A model generated the notes under the pieces. That model worked only from the letters and a program-made list of their open reading frames with translations, was not told where the DNA came from and did not search any database. Shown piece after piece: positions 52,790 to 61,654 of a stretch of 64,000 bases of DNA. Made by a program: the position numbers and the translations under genes. Numbering within the stretch: position 1 is the first letter of the stretch; each line of letters opens with the position of its first letter. Where the stretch lies: assembly GCF_019823065.1 (NCBI RefSeq), contig NZ_CP081966.1, forward strand, positions 4,309,501 to 4,373,500. The letters run 5' to 3'. The stretch is from Pseudomonas mosselii (GTDB lineage: Bacteria; Pseudomonadota; Gammaproteobacteria; Pseudomonadales; Pseudomonadaceae).

Positions 52790-52799
52790 TTGTATACAA
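52790..52799. promoter_or_regulatory. TTGTATACAA box on the GlcG-like gene side
   Basis: A perfect 10-bp palindrome lies 82 bp upstream of the GlcG-like start in the 257-bp divergent gap 52708-52964. It is identical to the boxes at 42648 and 52930. Confidence 0.7.
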
Positions 52800-52929
52800 T
52801 TATTTGGCTCAATCTCGCCAAGTGCGACGAAATGCCGCCTCATCGCCCAATGACCACTCAGTCAACGCCGCCGACGAAAATGGATTGACCTTTTGCGCCG
52901 AGCATGAATACACTCTGCCGCAACACAAG

Positions 52930-52939
52930 TTGTATACAA
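52930..52939. promoter_or_regulatory. TTGTATACAA box on the gcl side
   Basis: A perfect palindrome lies 25 bp before the gcl ATG, placed to overlap the promoter or start site, as expected for repression. It lies 140 bp from the partner box at 52790. Confidence 0.75.
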
Positions 52940-52964
52940 TTACAAAATCGATGAGGCACAAACC

Positions 52965-54740
52965 ATGAGCAAAATGAGAGCAATCGATGCAGCCGTTCTG
53001 GTCATGCGCCGTGAAGGTGTAGATACCGCGTTCGGCATTCCGGGGGCTGCCATCAACCCGCTGTACTCGGCCCTGAAGAAAGTCGGTGGCATCGATCACG
53101 TCCTCGCTCGCCACGTCGAAGGTGCCTCGCACATGGCCGAGGGCTACACCCGCGCCAACCCGGGCAACATCGGTGTGTGCATCGGCACCTCCGGCCCTGC
53201 CGGCACCGACATGGTCACCGGCCTGTACAGCGCCTCGGCCGACTCCATCCCGATCCTCTGCATCACCGGCCAGGCACCGCGCGCACGCCTGCACAAGGAA
53301 GACTTCCAGGCCGTCGACATCACCAGCATCGTCAAGCCGGTGACCAAGTGGGCAACCACCGTCCTGGAACCAGGTCAGGTGCCCTACGCCTTCCAGAAAG
53401 CCTTCTATGAAATGCGCACCGGCCGCCCGGGCCCAGTGCTGATCGACCTGCCGTTCGACGTACAGATGGCCGAGATCGAATTCGACATCGACGCCTACGA
53501 GCCGCTGCCAGTACACAAGCCACAAGCCAGCCGCGTACAGGCCGAGAAGGCCCTGGCCCTGCTCAATGACGCCGAGCGCCCGCTGCTGGTAGCCGGTGGC
53601 GGCATCATCAACGCCGACGCCAGCGACAAGCTGGTCGAGTTCGCCGAACTGACCGGCGTGCCGGTGATCCCGACCCTGATGGGCTGGGGCACCATCCCGG
53701 ACGACCACGAACTGATGGTCGGCATGGTCGGCCTGCAGACCTCGCACCGCTACGGCAACGCCACCCTGCTCAAATCCGACCTGGTGTTCGGCATCGGCAA
53801 CCGCTGGGCCAACCGCCACACCGGCTCCGTCGACGTCTACACCGAAGGCCGCAAGTTCGTGCATGTGGACATCGAGCCGACCCAGATCGGCCGCGTATTC
53901 ACTCCGGACCTGGGTATCGTTTCCGATGCTGGCAAGGCACTGGACGTGTTCCTGGAAGTAGCCCGCGAGTGGAAAGCCGCCGGCAAGCTCAAGTGCCGCA
54001 AGGCCTGGCTGGAAGACTGCCAGCAGCGCAAGGCCACCCTGCAGCGCAAGACCCACTTCGACAACGTGCCGGTCAAGCCGCAGCGCGTGTACGAAGAGAT
54101 GAACCAGGTGTTCGGCAAGGACACCTGCTACGTCAGCACCATTGGCCTGTCGCAGATCGCCGGCGCGCAGTTCCTGCACGTGTACAAGCCACGCCACTGG
54201 ATCAACTGCGGCCAGGCCGGCCCGCTGGGCTGGACCATCCCGGCCGCCCTCGGCGTGGTCAAGGCCGATCCGAAGCGCAAGGTCGTCGCGCTCTCCGGTG
54301 ACTACGACTTCCAGTTCATGATCGAAGAACTGGCGGTGGGCGCGCAGTTCAACCTGCCGTACGTCCACGTGCTGGTGAACAATGCCTACCTCGGCCTGAT
54401 CCGCCAGGCCCAGCGTGGCTTCGACATGGATTACTGTGTACAACTGGCCTTCGAGAACATCAACGCCACCGACGCCGCCACCTACGGTGTCGACCACGTC
54501 GCCGTGGTCGAAGGCCTGGGCTGCAAGGCCCTGCGCGTGTTCGAACCGGCCGACATCGCTCCTGCCCTGCTCAAGGCGCAGAAGATGGCCGAAGAGTTCC
54601 GTGTGCCGGTGGTGGTCGAAGTGATTCTCGAGCGCGTGACCAACATTTCCATGGGCACCGAGATCAACGCGGTCAACGAGTTCGAAGACCTCGCCCTGGT
54701 CGGCAACGACGCGCCGACCGCCATCTCGCTGCTGGACTGA
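52965..54740 (+). CDS. gcl: glyoxylate carboligase (tartronate-semialdehyde synthase)
   Basis: Thiamine-diphosphate enzyme of 591 residues that condenses two glyoxylate molecules to tartronate semialdehyde with loss of CO2. It has the three-domain ThDP fold: N-terminal pyrimidine-binding domain with [18 protein letters not shown] and [12 protein letters not shown], a central FAD-type domain, and the C-terminal domain with [18 protein letters not shown]. The position of the usual catalytic glutamate is taken by valine in Gcl proteins, and the FGIPGAA context here fits that. It opens the hyi-glxR-ttuD-pyk series. Confidence 0.97.
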   Translation: MSKMRAIDAAVLVMRREGVDTAFGIPGAAINPLYSALKKVGGIDHVLARHVEGASHMAEGYTRANPGNIGVCIGTSGPAGTDMVTGLYSASADSIPILCITGQAPRARLHKEDFQAVDITSIVKPVTKWATTVLEPGQVPYAFQKAFYEMRTGRPGPVLIDLPFDVQMAEIEFDIDAYEPLPVHKPQASRVQAEKALALLNDAERPLLVAGGGIINADASDKLVEFAELTGVPVIPTLMGWGTIPDDHELMVGMVGLQTSHRYGNATLLKSDLVFGIGNRWANRHTGSVDVYTEGRKFVHVDIEPTQIGRVFTPDLGIVSDAGKALDVFLEVAREWKAAGKLKCRKAWLEDCQQRKATLQRKTHFDNVPVKPQRVYEEMNQVFGKDTCYVSTIGLSQIAGAQFLHVYKPRHWINCGQAGPLGWTIPAALGVVKADPKRKVVALSGDYDFQFMIEELAVGAQFNLPYVHVLVNNAYLGLIRQAQRGFDMDYCVQLAFENINATDAATYGVDHVAVVEGLGCKALRVFEPADIAPALLKAQKMAEEFRVPVVVEVILERVTNISMGTEINAVNEFEDLALVGNDAPTAISLLD

Positions 54741-54750
54741 TCGCCTGACG

Positions 54751-54771
54751 CCCCCGCGCCTTGCGCGGGGG
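54751..54771 (+). terminator. hairpin between gcl and hyi
   Basis: CCCCCGCGC (54751-54759) pairs perfectly with 54763-54771 around a CTT loop, followed by TCTTC. It lies 10 bp after the gcl stop and 24 bp before hyi. It is probably a partial terminator lowering expression of the downstream genes. Confidence 0.55.
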
Positions 54772-54794
54772 TCTTCAACGCAAGGAGACGACTT

Positions 54795-55577
54795 ATGCCT
54801 CGCTTCGCCGCCAACCTGTCCATGCTGTTCACCGAACAGGACTTCCTGGCCCGCTTCAAGGCCGCCGCCGACGCTGGTTTCAGCGGTGTCGAATACCTCT
54901 TCCCGTACGATTTCAGCGCCGCCGAGATCAAGCAGCAGCTCGACGCCCACGGCCTGACCCAGGTGCTGTTCAACCTGCCGGCCGGCGACTGGTCCAAGGG
55001 TGAGCGCGGCATCACCTGCCACCCCGACCGCGTCGAGGAGTTCCGCGCTGGCGTCGACAAGGCCATCGAGTACGCCAAGGTGCTGGGCAACACCCAGGTC
55101 AACGCCCTGGCCGGCATTCGCCCCGAGGGCCTGGACTGCGCCACCGTGCGCAAGACCTTCGTCGACAACCTGCGCTACGCCGCCGACAAGCTCAAGGCCG
55201 CCGGGATCCGCCTGGTCATGGAAATGATCAACACCCGCGACATCCCGGGCTTCTACCTGAACACCACGAAACAGGCCCTGGAGATCCAGGCCGAGGTGGG
55301 CAGCGACAACCTGTTCCTGCAGTACGACATCTACCACATGCAGATCATGGAAGGTGACCTGGCCCGCACCCTGGAAACCAACCTGAAGCTGATCAACCAC
55401 GTGCAGCTGGCCGACAACCCGGGCCGCCACGAGCCGGGCACCGGCGAGATCAACTACCGCTTCCTGTTCGAGCACCTGGACCGCATCGGCTACCAGGGCT
55501 GGGTGGGCGCGGAGTACAAGCCCAAGACCACCACCGAGGCGGGCCTGGGCTGGCTCAAGACCCACAACGCAATTTAA
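54795..55577 (+). CDS. hyi: hydroxypyruvate isomerase
   Basis: Interconverts hydroxypyruvate and tartronate semialdehyde, 260 residues, a TIM-barrel of the xylose isomerase-like family. Visible segments are PRFAANLSMLFTEQDFLARF, FNLPAGDWSKGERGI, MEMINTRDIPGF and YDIYHMQIMEGDL, with metal-type Glu, Asp and His. AAGGAG lies 8 nt upstream. It sits between gcl and glxR as in many gamma- and betaproteobacteria. Confidence 0.95.
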   Translation: MPRFAANLSMLFTEQDFLARFKAAADAGFSGVEYLFPYDFSAAEIKQQLDAHGLTQVLFNLPAGDWSKGERGITCHPDRVEEFRAGVDKAIEYAKVLGNTQVNALAGIRPEGLDCATVRKTFVDNLRYAADKLKAAGIRLVMEMINTRDIPGFYLNTTKQALEIQAEVGSDNLFLQYDIYHMQIMEGDLARTLETNLKLINHVQLADNPGRHEPGTGEINYRFLFEHLDRIGYQGWVGAEYKPKTTTEAGLGWLKTHNAI

Positions 55578-55594
55578 GACCCACGCGGAACTGT

Positions 55595-55713
55595 TGTAGG
55601 AGCGGCCTTGTGTCGCGAAAGGGCGGCGCAGCAGCCCCCGGCAATCTTCCGGCGTGACTGAGATCGTGGGGCCGCTACGCGCCCCTTTCGCGACACAAGG
55701 CCGCTCCTACAGG
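55595..55713. repeat. REP inverted pair between hyi and glxR
   Basis: TGTAGGAGCGGCCTTGTGTC at 55595 and its inverted copy ending near 55713 enclose GCAGCAGCC and GGGGCCGC stems. This copy is full length and lies within the presumed gcl operon. Confidence 0.85.
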
Positions 55714-55757
55714 GGCCTGGTCGCCTGTTCATACAAATACAAAGAGGCAGAACTCTC

Positions 55758-56651
55758 ATGGCTAAAATCGGTTTCCTCGGCACCGGCATCATGGGCAAGC
55801 CCATGGCCCAGAACCTGCAAAAGGCAGGTCACAGCATCTTCGTTTCCACCCACCACGACGCGGCACCGGCCGACCTGATCGCCGCCGGCGCCGTGGCCCT
55901 GGCCAACCCGAAAGAGGTTGCCCAGGAAGCCGAGTTCATCATCGTCATGGTCCCGGATACCCCGCAAGTCGAGAGCGTCCTGTTCGGTGAGAACGGCGTC
56001 GTCGAAGGCGTCGGCCCGAACAAGGTGGTGATCGACATGAGCTCGATCTCCCCCACCGCGACCAAGGCCTTCGCCGAGAAGATCAAGGCCACCGGCGCCG
56101 CCTACCTGGACGCCCCGGTGTCCGGCGGCGAAGTCGGCGCCAAGGCCGCGACCCTGAGCATCATGGTCGGCGGCTGCCCGAAGGCCTTCGAGCGTACCCT
56201 GCCGCTGTTCGAAGCCATGGGCAAGAACATCACCCGCGTCGGCGGCAACGGCGACGGCCAGACCGCCAAGGTGGCCAACCAGATCATCGTCGCCCTGAAC
56301 ATCCAGGCCGTCGGCGAAGCCCTGCTGTTCGCCGCCAAGAACGGCGCCGACCCGGCCAAGGTGCGCGAAGCACTGATGGGCGGCTTCGCCTCGTCGAAGA
56401 TCCTCGAAGTACACGCCGAGCGCATGATCAAGGGCACCTTCGATCCGGGCTTCCGCATCAACCTGCACCAGAAGGACCTGAACCTGGCCCTGCAAGGCGC
56501 CAAGGAACTGGGCATCAACCTGCCCAACACCTCCAACGCCCAGCAAGTGTTCAGCACCTGCGTGGCGCTGGGCGGCGGCAACTGGGACCACTCGGCGCTG
56601 ATCAAGGGCCTCGAGCACATGGCCAACTTCTCGATCCGCGACGACAAGTGA
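55758..56651 (+). CDS. glxR: 2-hydroxy-3-oxopropionate (tartronate semialdehyde) reductase
   Basis: Reduces tartronate semialdehyde to glycerate. 297 residues of the beta-hydroxyacid dehydrogenase family: N-terminal Rossmann motif GFLGTGIMGKPMAQNL, the substrate-binding signature DAPVSGGEVGAKAATL and the catalytic lysine in GGNGDGQTAKVANQI. The preceding 180 bp contain a REP element and a GAGG site. It fits the gcl pathway directly. Confidence 0.96.
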   Translation: MAKIGFLGTGIMGKPMAQNLQKAGHSIFVSTHHDAAPADLIAAGAVALANPKEVAQEAEFIIVMVPDTPQVESVLFGENGVVEGVGPNKVVIDMSSISPTATKAFAEKIKATGAAYLDAPVSGGEVGAKAATLSIMVGGCPKAFERTLPLFEAMGKNITRVGGNGDGQTAKVANQIIVALNIQAVGEALLFAAKNGADPAKVREALMGGFASSKILEVHAERMIKGTFDPGFRINLHQKDLNLALQGAKELGINLPNTSNAQQVFSTCVALGGGNWDHSALIKGLEHMANFSIRDDK

Positions 56652-56660
56652 TTTGAATCC

Positions 56661-56748
56661 GGGGGCTGCTGTGCAGCCCGCTCTACAGGCGGTACGCAAT
56701 CCCCTGTAGGAGCGGCCTTGTGTCGCGAAAGGGGCGCAAAGCGCCCCC
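56661..56748. repeat. truncated REP inverted pair between glxR and ttuD
   Basis: The right arm CCCTGTAGGAGCGGCCTTGT and following GTCGCGAAAGG is complete (56702-56732), but the left arm keeps only GGGGCTGCTGTGCAGCCC and CTCTACAGG, having lost the middle 20 or so bases. It is the only clearly deleted member of the family in the window. Confidence 0.75.
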
Positions 56749-56893
56749 ACGATTCCAGATCCAACACCGCTGAACCTGCAACCACAGGTCCAGTGATGAC
56801 ACCGAGCAACACCCGCCCCTGGTTCGGCCTGCACGGAGGCAGTTCCAGGGGCGTTTTCGATTGTGCAAAACAACAAGAATCTGGGAGCCTGCC

Positions 56894-58168
56894 ATGTCGG
56901 TCGATCCACAAAAACTCCTGCGCGAGCTGTTCGACACAGCCATCGCCGCCGCCCACCCCCGTCAGGTCCTCGAACCCCACCTGCCCGCCGACCGTAGCGG
57001 CCGGGTCATCGTCATCGGTGCCGGCAAGGCCGCCGCCGCCATGGCCGAAGTGGTCGAAAAGAGCTGGCAAGGCGAAGTCTCTGGCCTGGTGGTCACCCGC
57101 TACGGCCATGGCGCCAGCTGCCAGAAGATCGAGGTGGTCGAAGCCGCCCACCCGGTCCCCGATGCCGCAGGCCTGGCCGTGGCCAAGCGCGTGCTCGACC
57201 TGGTCAGCAACTTGAGCGAAGACGACCGCGTCATCTTCCTGCTGTCCGGCGGCGGCTCGGCCCTGCTGGCCCTGCCCGCCGAAGGCCTGACCCTGGCCGA
57301 CAAGCAGCAGATCAACAAGGCCCTGCTCAAATCCGGCGCCACCATCGGCGAGATGAACTGCGTGCGCAAGCACCTCTCGGCGATCAAGGGCGGCCGCCTG
57401 GCCAAGGCCTGCTGGCCGGCCACCGTCTACACCTACGCGATTTCCGACGTACCCGGTGACCTCGCCACGGTCATCGCCTCCGGCCCCACCGTGGCCGACC
57501 CGAGCACCTCGGCCGACGCCCTGGCGATCATCAAGCGCTACAACATCGACGCGCCCAAGGCCGTCATCGACTGGCTCAACAACCCGGCCTCCGAGACCGT
57601 CAAGGCCGATGACCCGGCCCTGGCGCGCAGCCACTTCCAGCTGATCGCCAGGCCCCAGCAGTCGCTGGAGGCCGCCGCGGTGAAAGCCCGCCAGGCCGGC
57701 TTCAGCCCGCTGATCCTCGGCGACCTGGAGGGCGAGTCGCGCGAGGTGGCCAAGGTGCATGCCGGCATCGCCCGGCAGATCGTCCTGCACGGCCAACCGC
57801 TCAAGGCCCCCTGCGTGATCCTCTCCGGCGGCGAGACCACCGTCACCGTGCGCGGCAACGGTCGTGGCGGGCGCAACGCCGAGTTCCTGCTCAGCCTCAC
57901 CGAAAGCCTCAAGGGCCTGCCGGGTGTGTACGCCCTGGCCGGCGACACCGACGGCATCGACGGTTCGGAGGACAACGCCGGCGCCTTCATGACCCCGGAC
58001 AGCTTCGCCCGCGCCGAGGCCCTGGGCCTGTCGGCCAGCGATGAGCTGGACAACAACAACGGCTATGGCTACTTCGCCGCCCTCGACGCGCTGATCGTCA
58101 CCGAGCCGACCCGCACCAACGTCAACGACTTCCGTGCCATCCTGATCCTCGAGACTCCGCAATCATGA
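56894..58168 (+). CDS. ttuD: glycerate 2-kinase / hydroxypyruvate reductase-type protein (MOFRL family)
   Basis: A 424-residue protein with an N-terminal DUF4147 domain and a C-terminal MOFRL domain. Start MSVDPQKLLRELFDTA at 56894; the ORF begins 33 bp earlier but lacks support. Signature segments are VIGAGKAAAAMAEVVE, LLSGGGSALLALPAEGL and SGGETTVTVRGNGRGGRNAEF. Proteins of this family phosphorylate glycerate to 2-phosphoglycerate; the ttuD name reflects an older annotation as hydroxypyruvate reductase. It overlaps pyk by 4 bp. Confidence 0.93.
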   Translation: MSVDPQKLLRELFDTAIAAAHPRQVLEPHLPADRSGRVIVIGAGKAAAAMAEVVEKSWQGEVSGLVVTRYGHGASCQKIEVVEAAHPVPDAAGLAVAKRVLDLVSNLSEDDRVIFLLSGGGSALLALPAEGLTLADKQQINKALLKSGATIGEMNCVRKHLSAIKGGRLAKACWPATVYTYAISDVPGDLATVIASGPTVADPSTSADALAIIKRYNIDAPKAVIDWLNNPASETVKADDPALARSHFQLIARPQQSLEAAAVKARQAGFSPLILGDLEGESREVAKVHAGIARQIVLHGQPLKAPCVILSGGETTVTVRGNGRGGRNAEFLLSLTESLKGLPGVYALAGDTDGIDGSEDNAGAFMTPDSFARAEALGLSASDELDNNNGYGYFAALDALIVTEPTRTNVNDFRAILILETPQS

Positions 58169-59580
58169 CGCCTGATAAAAAAGTCAAAATCCTCGCCACC
58201 CTCGGGCCTGCGATCAAAGGCATCGATGACATCCGCCAACTGGTCGAGGCCGGGGTGAACATCTTCCGTCTCAACTTCAGCCACGGCGAGCACGCCGACC
58301 ACGCCCTGCGCTACCAGTGGATCCGCGAAGTCGAGCAGCAGCTCAACTACCCGCTGGGCATCCTCATGGACCTGCAGGGGCCGAAGCTGCGGGTCGGCCG
58401 CTTCGCCGACGGCAAGGTCCAGCTGCAACGCGGCCAGGCCCTGCGCCTGGACCTGGACAAGACCCCGGGCGACAGCCGCCGGGTCAACCTCCCACATCCG
58501 GAGATCATCGCCGCGCTGGAGCCGGGCATGGACCTGCTGCTCGATGACGGCAAGCTGCGCCTGCGCGTCACCGCCAAGCACGGCGACGCCATCGACACCG
58601 AAGTGCTGGCCGGTGGCGAGTTGTCCGACCGCAAGGGCGTCAACGTGCCCCAGGCGGTGCTGGACCTCTCCCCGCTGACCGAAAAGGACCGCCGCGACCT
58701 GGCCTTCGGCCTGGAGCTTGGCGTGGACTGGGTGGCGCTGTCGTTCGTCCAGCGCCCTGAGGACATCGTCGAGGCCCGCCAGCTGATCGGTGAGCGCGCC
58801 TACCTGATGGCCAAGATCGAGAAGCCCTCGGCGGTCGAGCAGTTGCAGGCCATTGCCGAGCTGTCCGACGCGATCATGGTCGCCCGTGGCGACCTCGGCG
58901 TGGAAGTGCCGGCCGAGAGCGTGCCGCAGATCCAGAAGGGCATCATCAATACCTGCCGTCAGCTGGGCAAGCCGGTGGTGGTGGCCACGCAGATGCTTGA
59001 ATCGATGCGCTTCTCCCCGGCCCCGACCCGCGCCGAAGTTACCGACGTGGCCAACGCCGTGGCCGAAGGTGCCGATGCTGTGATGTTGTCGGCCGAGACC
59101 GCCTCGGGCGACTACCCGCTGGAAGCAGTGCAGATGATGAGCAAGATCATCCGCCAGGTGGAAAACGGCCCGGACTACCAGGCCCAGCTCGACGTCGGCC
59201 GGCCCAAGGCCGAAGCCACGGTATCCGATGCCATCAGCTGCGCGATCCGCCGTATCAGCGGCATCCTGCCGGTGGCGGTGCTGGTCAACTACAGCGAGTC
59301 GGGGGCCTCGACCCTGCGCGCCGCCCGCGAGCGGCCACGGGCGCCGATCCTCAACCTGACGCCGAACCTCAACACCGCGCGCCGCCTGAGCGTGACCTGG
59401 GGCGTGCACTCGGTGGTCAACGACCGCCTGCGCCAGGTCGACGAGGTGGTCTCCACGGCGCTGGAGATCGCCCAGGCGCAAGGCATGGCCAGCCGTGGCG
59501 ACACGCTGCTGATCACCGCCGGTGTGCCTTTCGGCAAGCCGGGTTCGACTAATACGCTGCGCATCGAGACCTTGGTCTGA
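58165..59580 (+). CDS. pyk: pyruvate kinase
   Basis: Type I/II-like pyruvate kinase of 471 residues. Begins MTPDKKVKILATLGPAIKG and has NFSHGEH, DLQGPKLRVGRF, the metal-binding MAKIEKPSAVEQL and the signature VARGDLGVEVP, then a C-terminal allosteric-type domain. With gcl, glxR and ttuD it turns glyoxylate into pyruvate; enolase must come from elsewhere. The start overlaps ttuD, so this copy is probably expressed with the glyoxylate genes. Confidence 0.96.
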   Translation: MTPDKKVKILATLGPAIKGIDDIRQLVEAGVNIFRLNFSHGEHADHALRYQWIREVEQQLNYPLGILMDLQGPKLRVGRFADGKVQLQRGQALRLDLDKTPGDSRRVNLPHPEIIAALEPGMDLLLDDGKLRLRVTAKHGDAIDTEVLAGGELSDRKGVNVPQAVLDLSPLTEKDRRDLAFGLELGVDWVALSFVQRPEDIVEARQLIGERAYLMAKIEKPSAVEQLQAIAELSDAIMVARGDLGVEVPAESVPQIQKGIINTCRQLGKPVVVATQMLESMRFSPAPTRAEVTDVANAVAEGADAVMLSAETASGDYPLEAVQMMSKIIRQVENGPDYQAQLDVGRPKAEATVSDAISCAIRRISGILPVAVLVNYSESGASTLRAARERPRAPILNLTPNLNTARRLSVTWGVHSVVNDRLRQVDEVVSTALEIAQAQGMASRGDTLLITAGVPFGKPGSTNTLRIETLV

Positions 59581-59587
59581 GATCGCC

Positions 59588-59706
59588 GGGGGCGCTGTGC
59601 GCCCCTTTCGCGACACAAGGCCGCTCCCACAGGGATCACACCCAGGCCTGAACACACGATCCCTGTGGGAGCGGCCTTGTGTCGCGAAAGGAGGGCGCAG
59701 CCCTCC
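59588..59706. repeat. perfect 34-bp REP inverted pair after pyk
   Basis: Arms 59604-59637 and 59658-59691 are exact reverse complements over 34 bp around a 20-bp spacer. Outer GC-rich stems GGGGGCGC/GCGCCCC and GGAGGGC flank them. It marks the end of the gcl operon. Confidence 0.85.
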
Positions 59707-59788
59707 CCGTACACCGATGCAACAGAACTGCGGATAACCCGAGGCCCAAAGAGGCCCACCGCTCCCCCACCCACTTTACCGACTGCCC

Positions 59789-60664
59789 ATGTACACCAAG
59801 AATTTCGTCAACCCGTGCCCGGACTGGGCCACGGCCTTGCTCAACGGCTTCAGCCAGGTGCTGCTGCTGCGCAATCCCCTGTGCGGCCTGTGCTGCCTGC
59901 TGGCCATCCTGCTGACCGCTCCGAACCTGGTCGGCGGTGCCCTGCTTGGCGCCCTCGCCGGCCTGCTCACCGCCCAGCGCCGCGGCTACGAACGCGCCGA
60001 CCGCCAGGCCGGGCTGTATTGCTACAACGGCGTGCTGATCGGCATCCTGATCAGCGCCGTGCTGCCCTGGTCGGCGATCCTGCCGCCGCTGATCATCGCC
60101 GCCGGCGGCCTGTCGAGCATGCTCACCCACCAGTGGCGCAAGCGAGGCGGCAAGCTGCTGATCGCCTACACCGCGCCCTTCGTGCTGCTAGGCTGGGCCA
60201 CCCTGCTGCTGGCCGAGCCGTCGGCCAACGGCTATGTCGAGGCAGACCCTGTGTATGCCCTGCTGCGCGGCGTGGGGCAGATCTTTTTGCTCGACAAGCC
60301 CATGGCCGGCCTGCTGATCGTCATCGGCATGTACTTCGCCAACCCCTATGCCGCCACCTGGGCGGTGATCGGCTCGGCCATCGGCGGCGGGGTCGCGCTG
60401 CTGGCCGGTGAAGCGCAAGGGGCCTGGTTGGGGCTTTATGGCTTCAATGCGGCACTGGCCGCGCTGGCCTTCAGCCGCCAGGGCGAGAAACCCTGGGTGA
60501 CCTTGCTCGCCATCGCCTGTGCCTTGCTGCTACAGCCACTGTTCAACCTGCTACCGCTCGCCGGGCTGACCGCGCCGTTCGTCACCGCCTGCTGGCTGAT
60601 GCACCTGGGCAACCATCTGGCCCAGCTCAACCAGCGCCGTAACGCGCCTCGCTTGCACAGCTGA
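59789..60664 (+). CDS. urea transporter (UT family channel)
   Basis: A 291-residue membrane channel starting MYTKNFVNPCPDWATALLNGFSQVLL. Two homologous halves each carry a UT signature: GLYCYNGVLIGILISAV in the first and WLGLYGFNAALAALAF in the second, with LTAPF pore segments. About ten helices are visible. Urea is a product of ureide breakdown (allA step), so the gene may handle urea released by purine degradation. It stands after a REP element with a weak ribosome site. Confidence 0.88.
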   Translation: MYTKNFVNPCPDWATALLNGFSQVLLLRNPLCGLCCLLAILLTAPNLVGGALLGALAGLLTAQRRGYERADRQAGLYCYNGVLIGILISAVLPWSAILPPLIIAAGGLSSMLTHQWRKRGGKLLIAYTAPFVLLGWATLLLAEPSANGYVEADPVYALLRGVGQIFLLDKPMAGLLIVIGMYFANPYAATWAVIGSAIGGGVALLAGEAQGAWLGLYGFNAALAALAFSRQGEKPWVTLLAIACALLLQPLFNLLPLAGLTAPFVTACWLMHLGNHLAQLNQRRNAPRLHS

Positions 60665-60709
60665 AACACAGCCCCTAGGCTCTGCCCATTCGCACAATGG
60701 AACGCGCCC

Positions 60710-61531
60710 ATGGACAACCCTTCGAGCCTGCGCGAGCGGCTCTACGTCATCGTCTTCCAGACCGACACCGTCGCTGGAAGACGCTTCGACAAGATCCTCC
60801 TGCTGATCATCCTCGCCAGCCTGGTCACGGTGATCCTCGACAGCATCGACGATGTTCACCAGAACTACGCCGGGCTGCTGGCCGGCATCGAGTGGGGTTT
60901 CACGGCGATCTTCCTCGCCGAGTACATCACCCGCCTGTACTGCTCGCCCAAGCCGCTGCGCTATGCCTTCAGCTTCTACGGGCTGGTCGACCTGCTGGCG
61001 ATCGTGCCGGGGATCATCGCCCTGTACTACAGCGACGCCCAGTACCTGCTGATCATCCGGGTGATCCGCATGCTGCGGATCTTCCGCGTGCTCAAGCTCA
61101 GCCCCTATCTGAAGCAGGCCCACTACCTGCTGGCGGCGCTGCAAGGCAGCAAGCAGAAGATCATCGTGTTCCTGGTCAGCGTGTCGACCCTGGTCACGGT
61201 GTTCGGCACGCTGATGTACGTGATCGAAGGGCCGGAGCACGGCTTTACCAGCATTCCCAAGGGCATCTACTGGGCCATTGTCACCCTGACCACGGTAGGC
61301 TTCGGCGATATCGTGCCGAAGACGCCGCTGGGGCAGGTGCTGTCGTCGCTGGTGATGATCACCGGTTACTCGATCATTGCCGTGCCCACCGGCATCTTCA
61401 CCGCCGAACTGGCCAATGCCCTGCGTGGCGAGCAGTTGCAGCATGACTGCCCGACCTGCGCCAAGCACCACCACGAGCATGGCGCGGCGTTCTGTTCGCG
61501 CTGTGGCAATGCGTTGTTTCCAAAGCAATAG
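60710..61531 (+). CDS. voltage-gated-type potassium channel (ion transporter family)
   Basis: A 273-residue six-helix channel. An S4-like helix with regularly spaced arginines lies at residues 117-129 (RVIRMLRIFRVLK). The pore filter TVGFGD at 195-200 specifies potassium. After the last helix an unusual tail carries CPTC (247-250), a histidine run HHHEH and CSRC (262-265), a zinc-ribbon-like module. It follows the urea channel by 45 bp. Confidence 0.9.
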   Translation: MDNPSSLRERLYVIVFQTDTVAGRRFDKILLLIILASLVTVILDSIDDVHQNYAGLLAGIEWGFTAIFLAEYITRLYCSPKPLRYAFSFYGLVDLLAIVPGIIALYYSDAQYLLIIRVIRMLRIFRVLKLSPYLKQAHYLLAALQGSKQKIIVFLVSVSTLVTVFGTLMYVIEGPEHGFTSIPKGIYWAIVTLTTVGFGDIVPKTPLGQVLSSLVMITGYSIIAVPTGIFTAELANALRGEQLQHDCPTCAKHHHEHGAAFCSRCGNALFPKQ

Positions 61532-61640
61532 GCAGCGTCCCAAGGCGGGGCAAGCATAAGCAAAGAGCCATTTGATCTTTAGCGACCAAAGCGCCAAACG
61601 CTATAGTCGCTGGCATATCGCCAACCCTTTGAATCAGAAC

Positions 61641-61645
61641 AAGGA
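61641..61645 (+). promoter_or_regulatory. ribosome binding site deciding the sbp start
   Basis: AAGGA abuts ATG 61646 with no spacer but lies 9 nt before GTG 61655. The GTG is therefore the better start and gives a normal signal peptide, MKKLFSASLL. Confidence 0.6.
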
Positions 61646-61654
61646 ATGCCCCCA

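Noticed and set aside
56894..58168. Annotating ttuD simply as hydroxypyruvate reductase
   Set aside because: The DUF4147 and MOFRL domains and the pathway context fit glycerate kinase better, and no NAD-binding dehydrogenase fold is visible.
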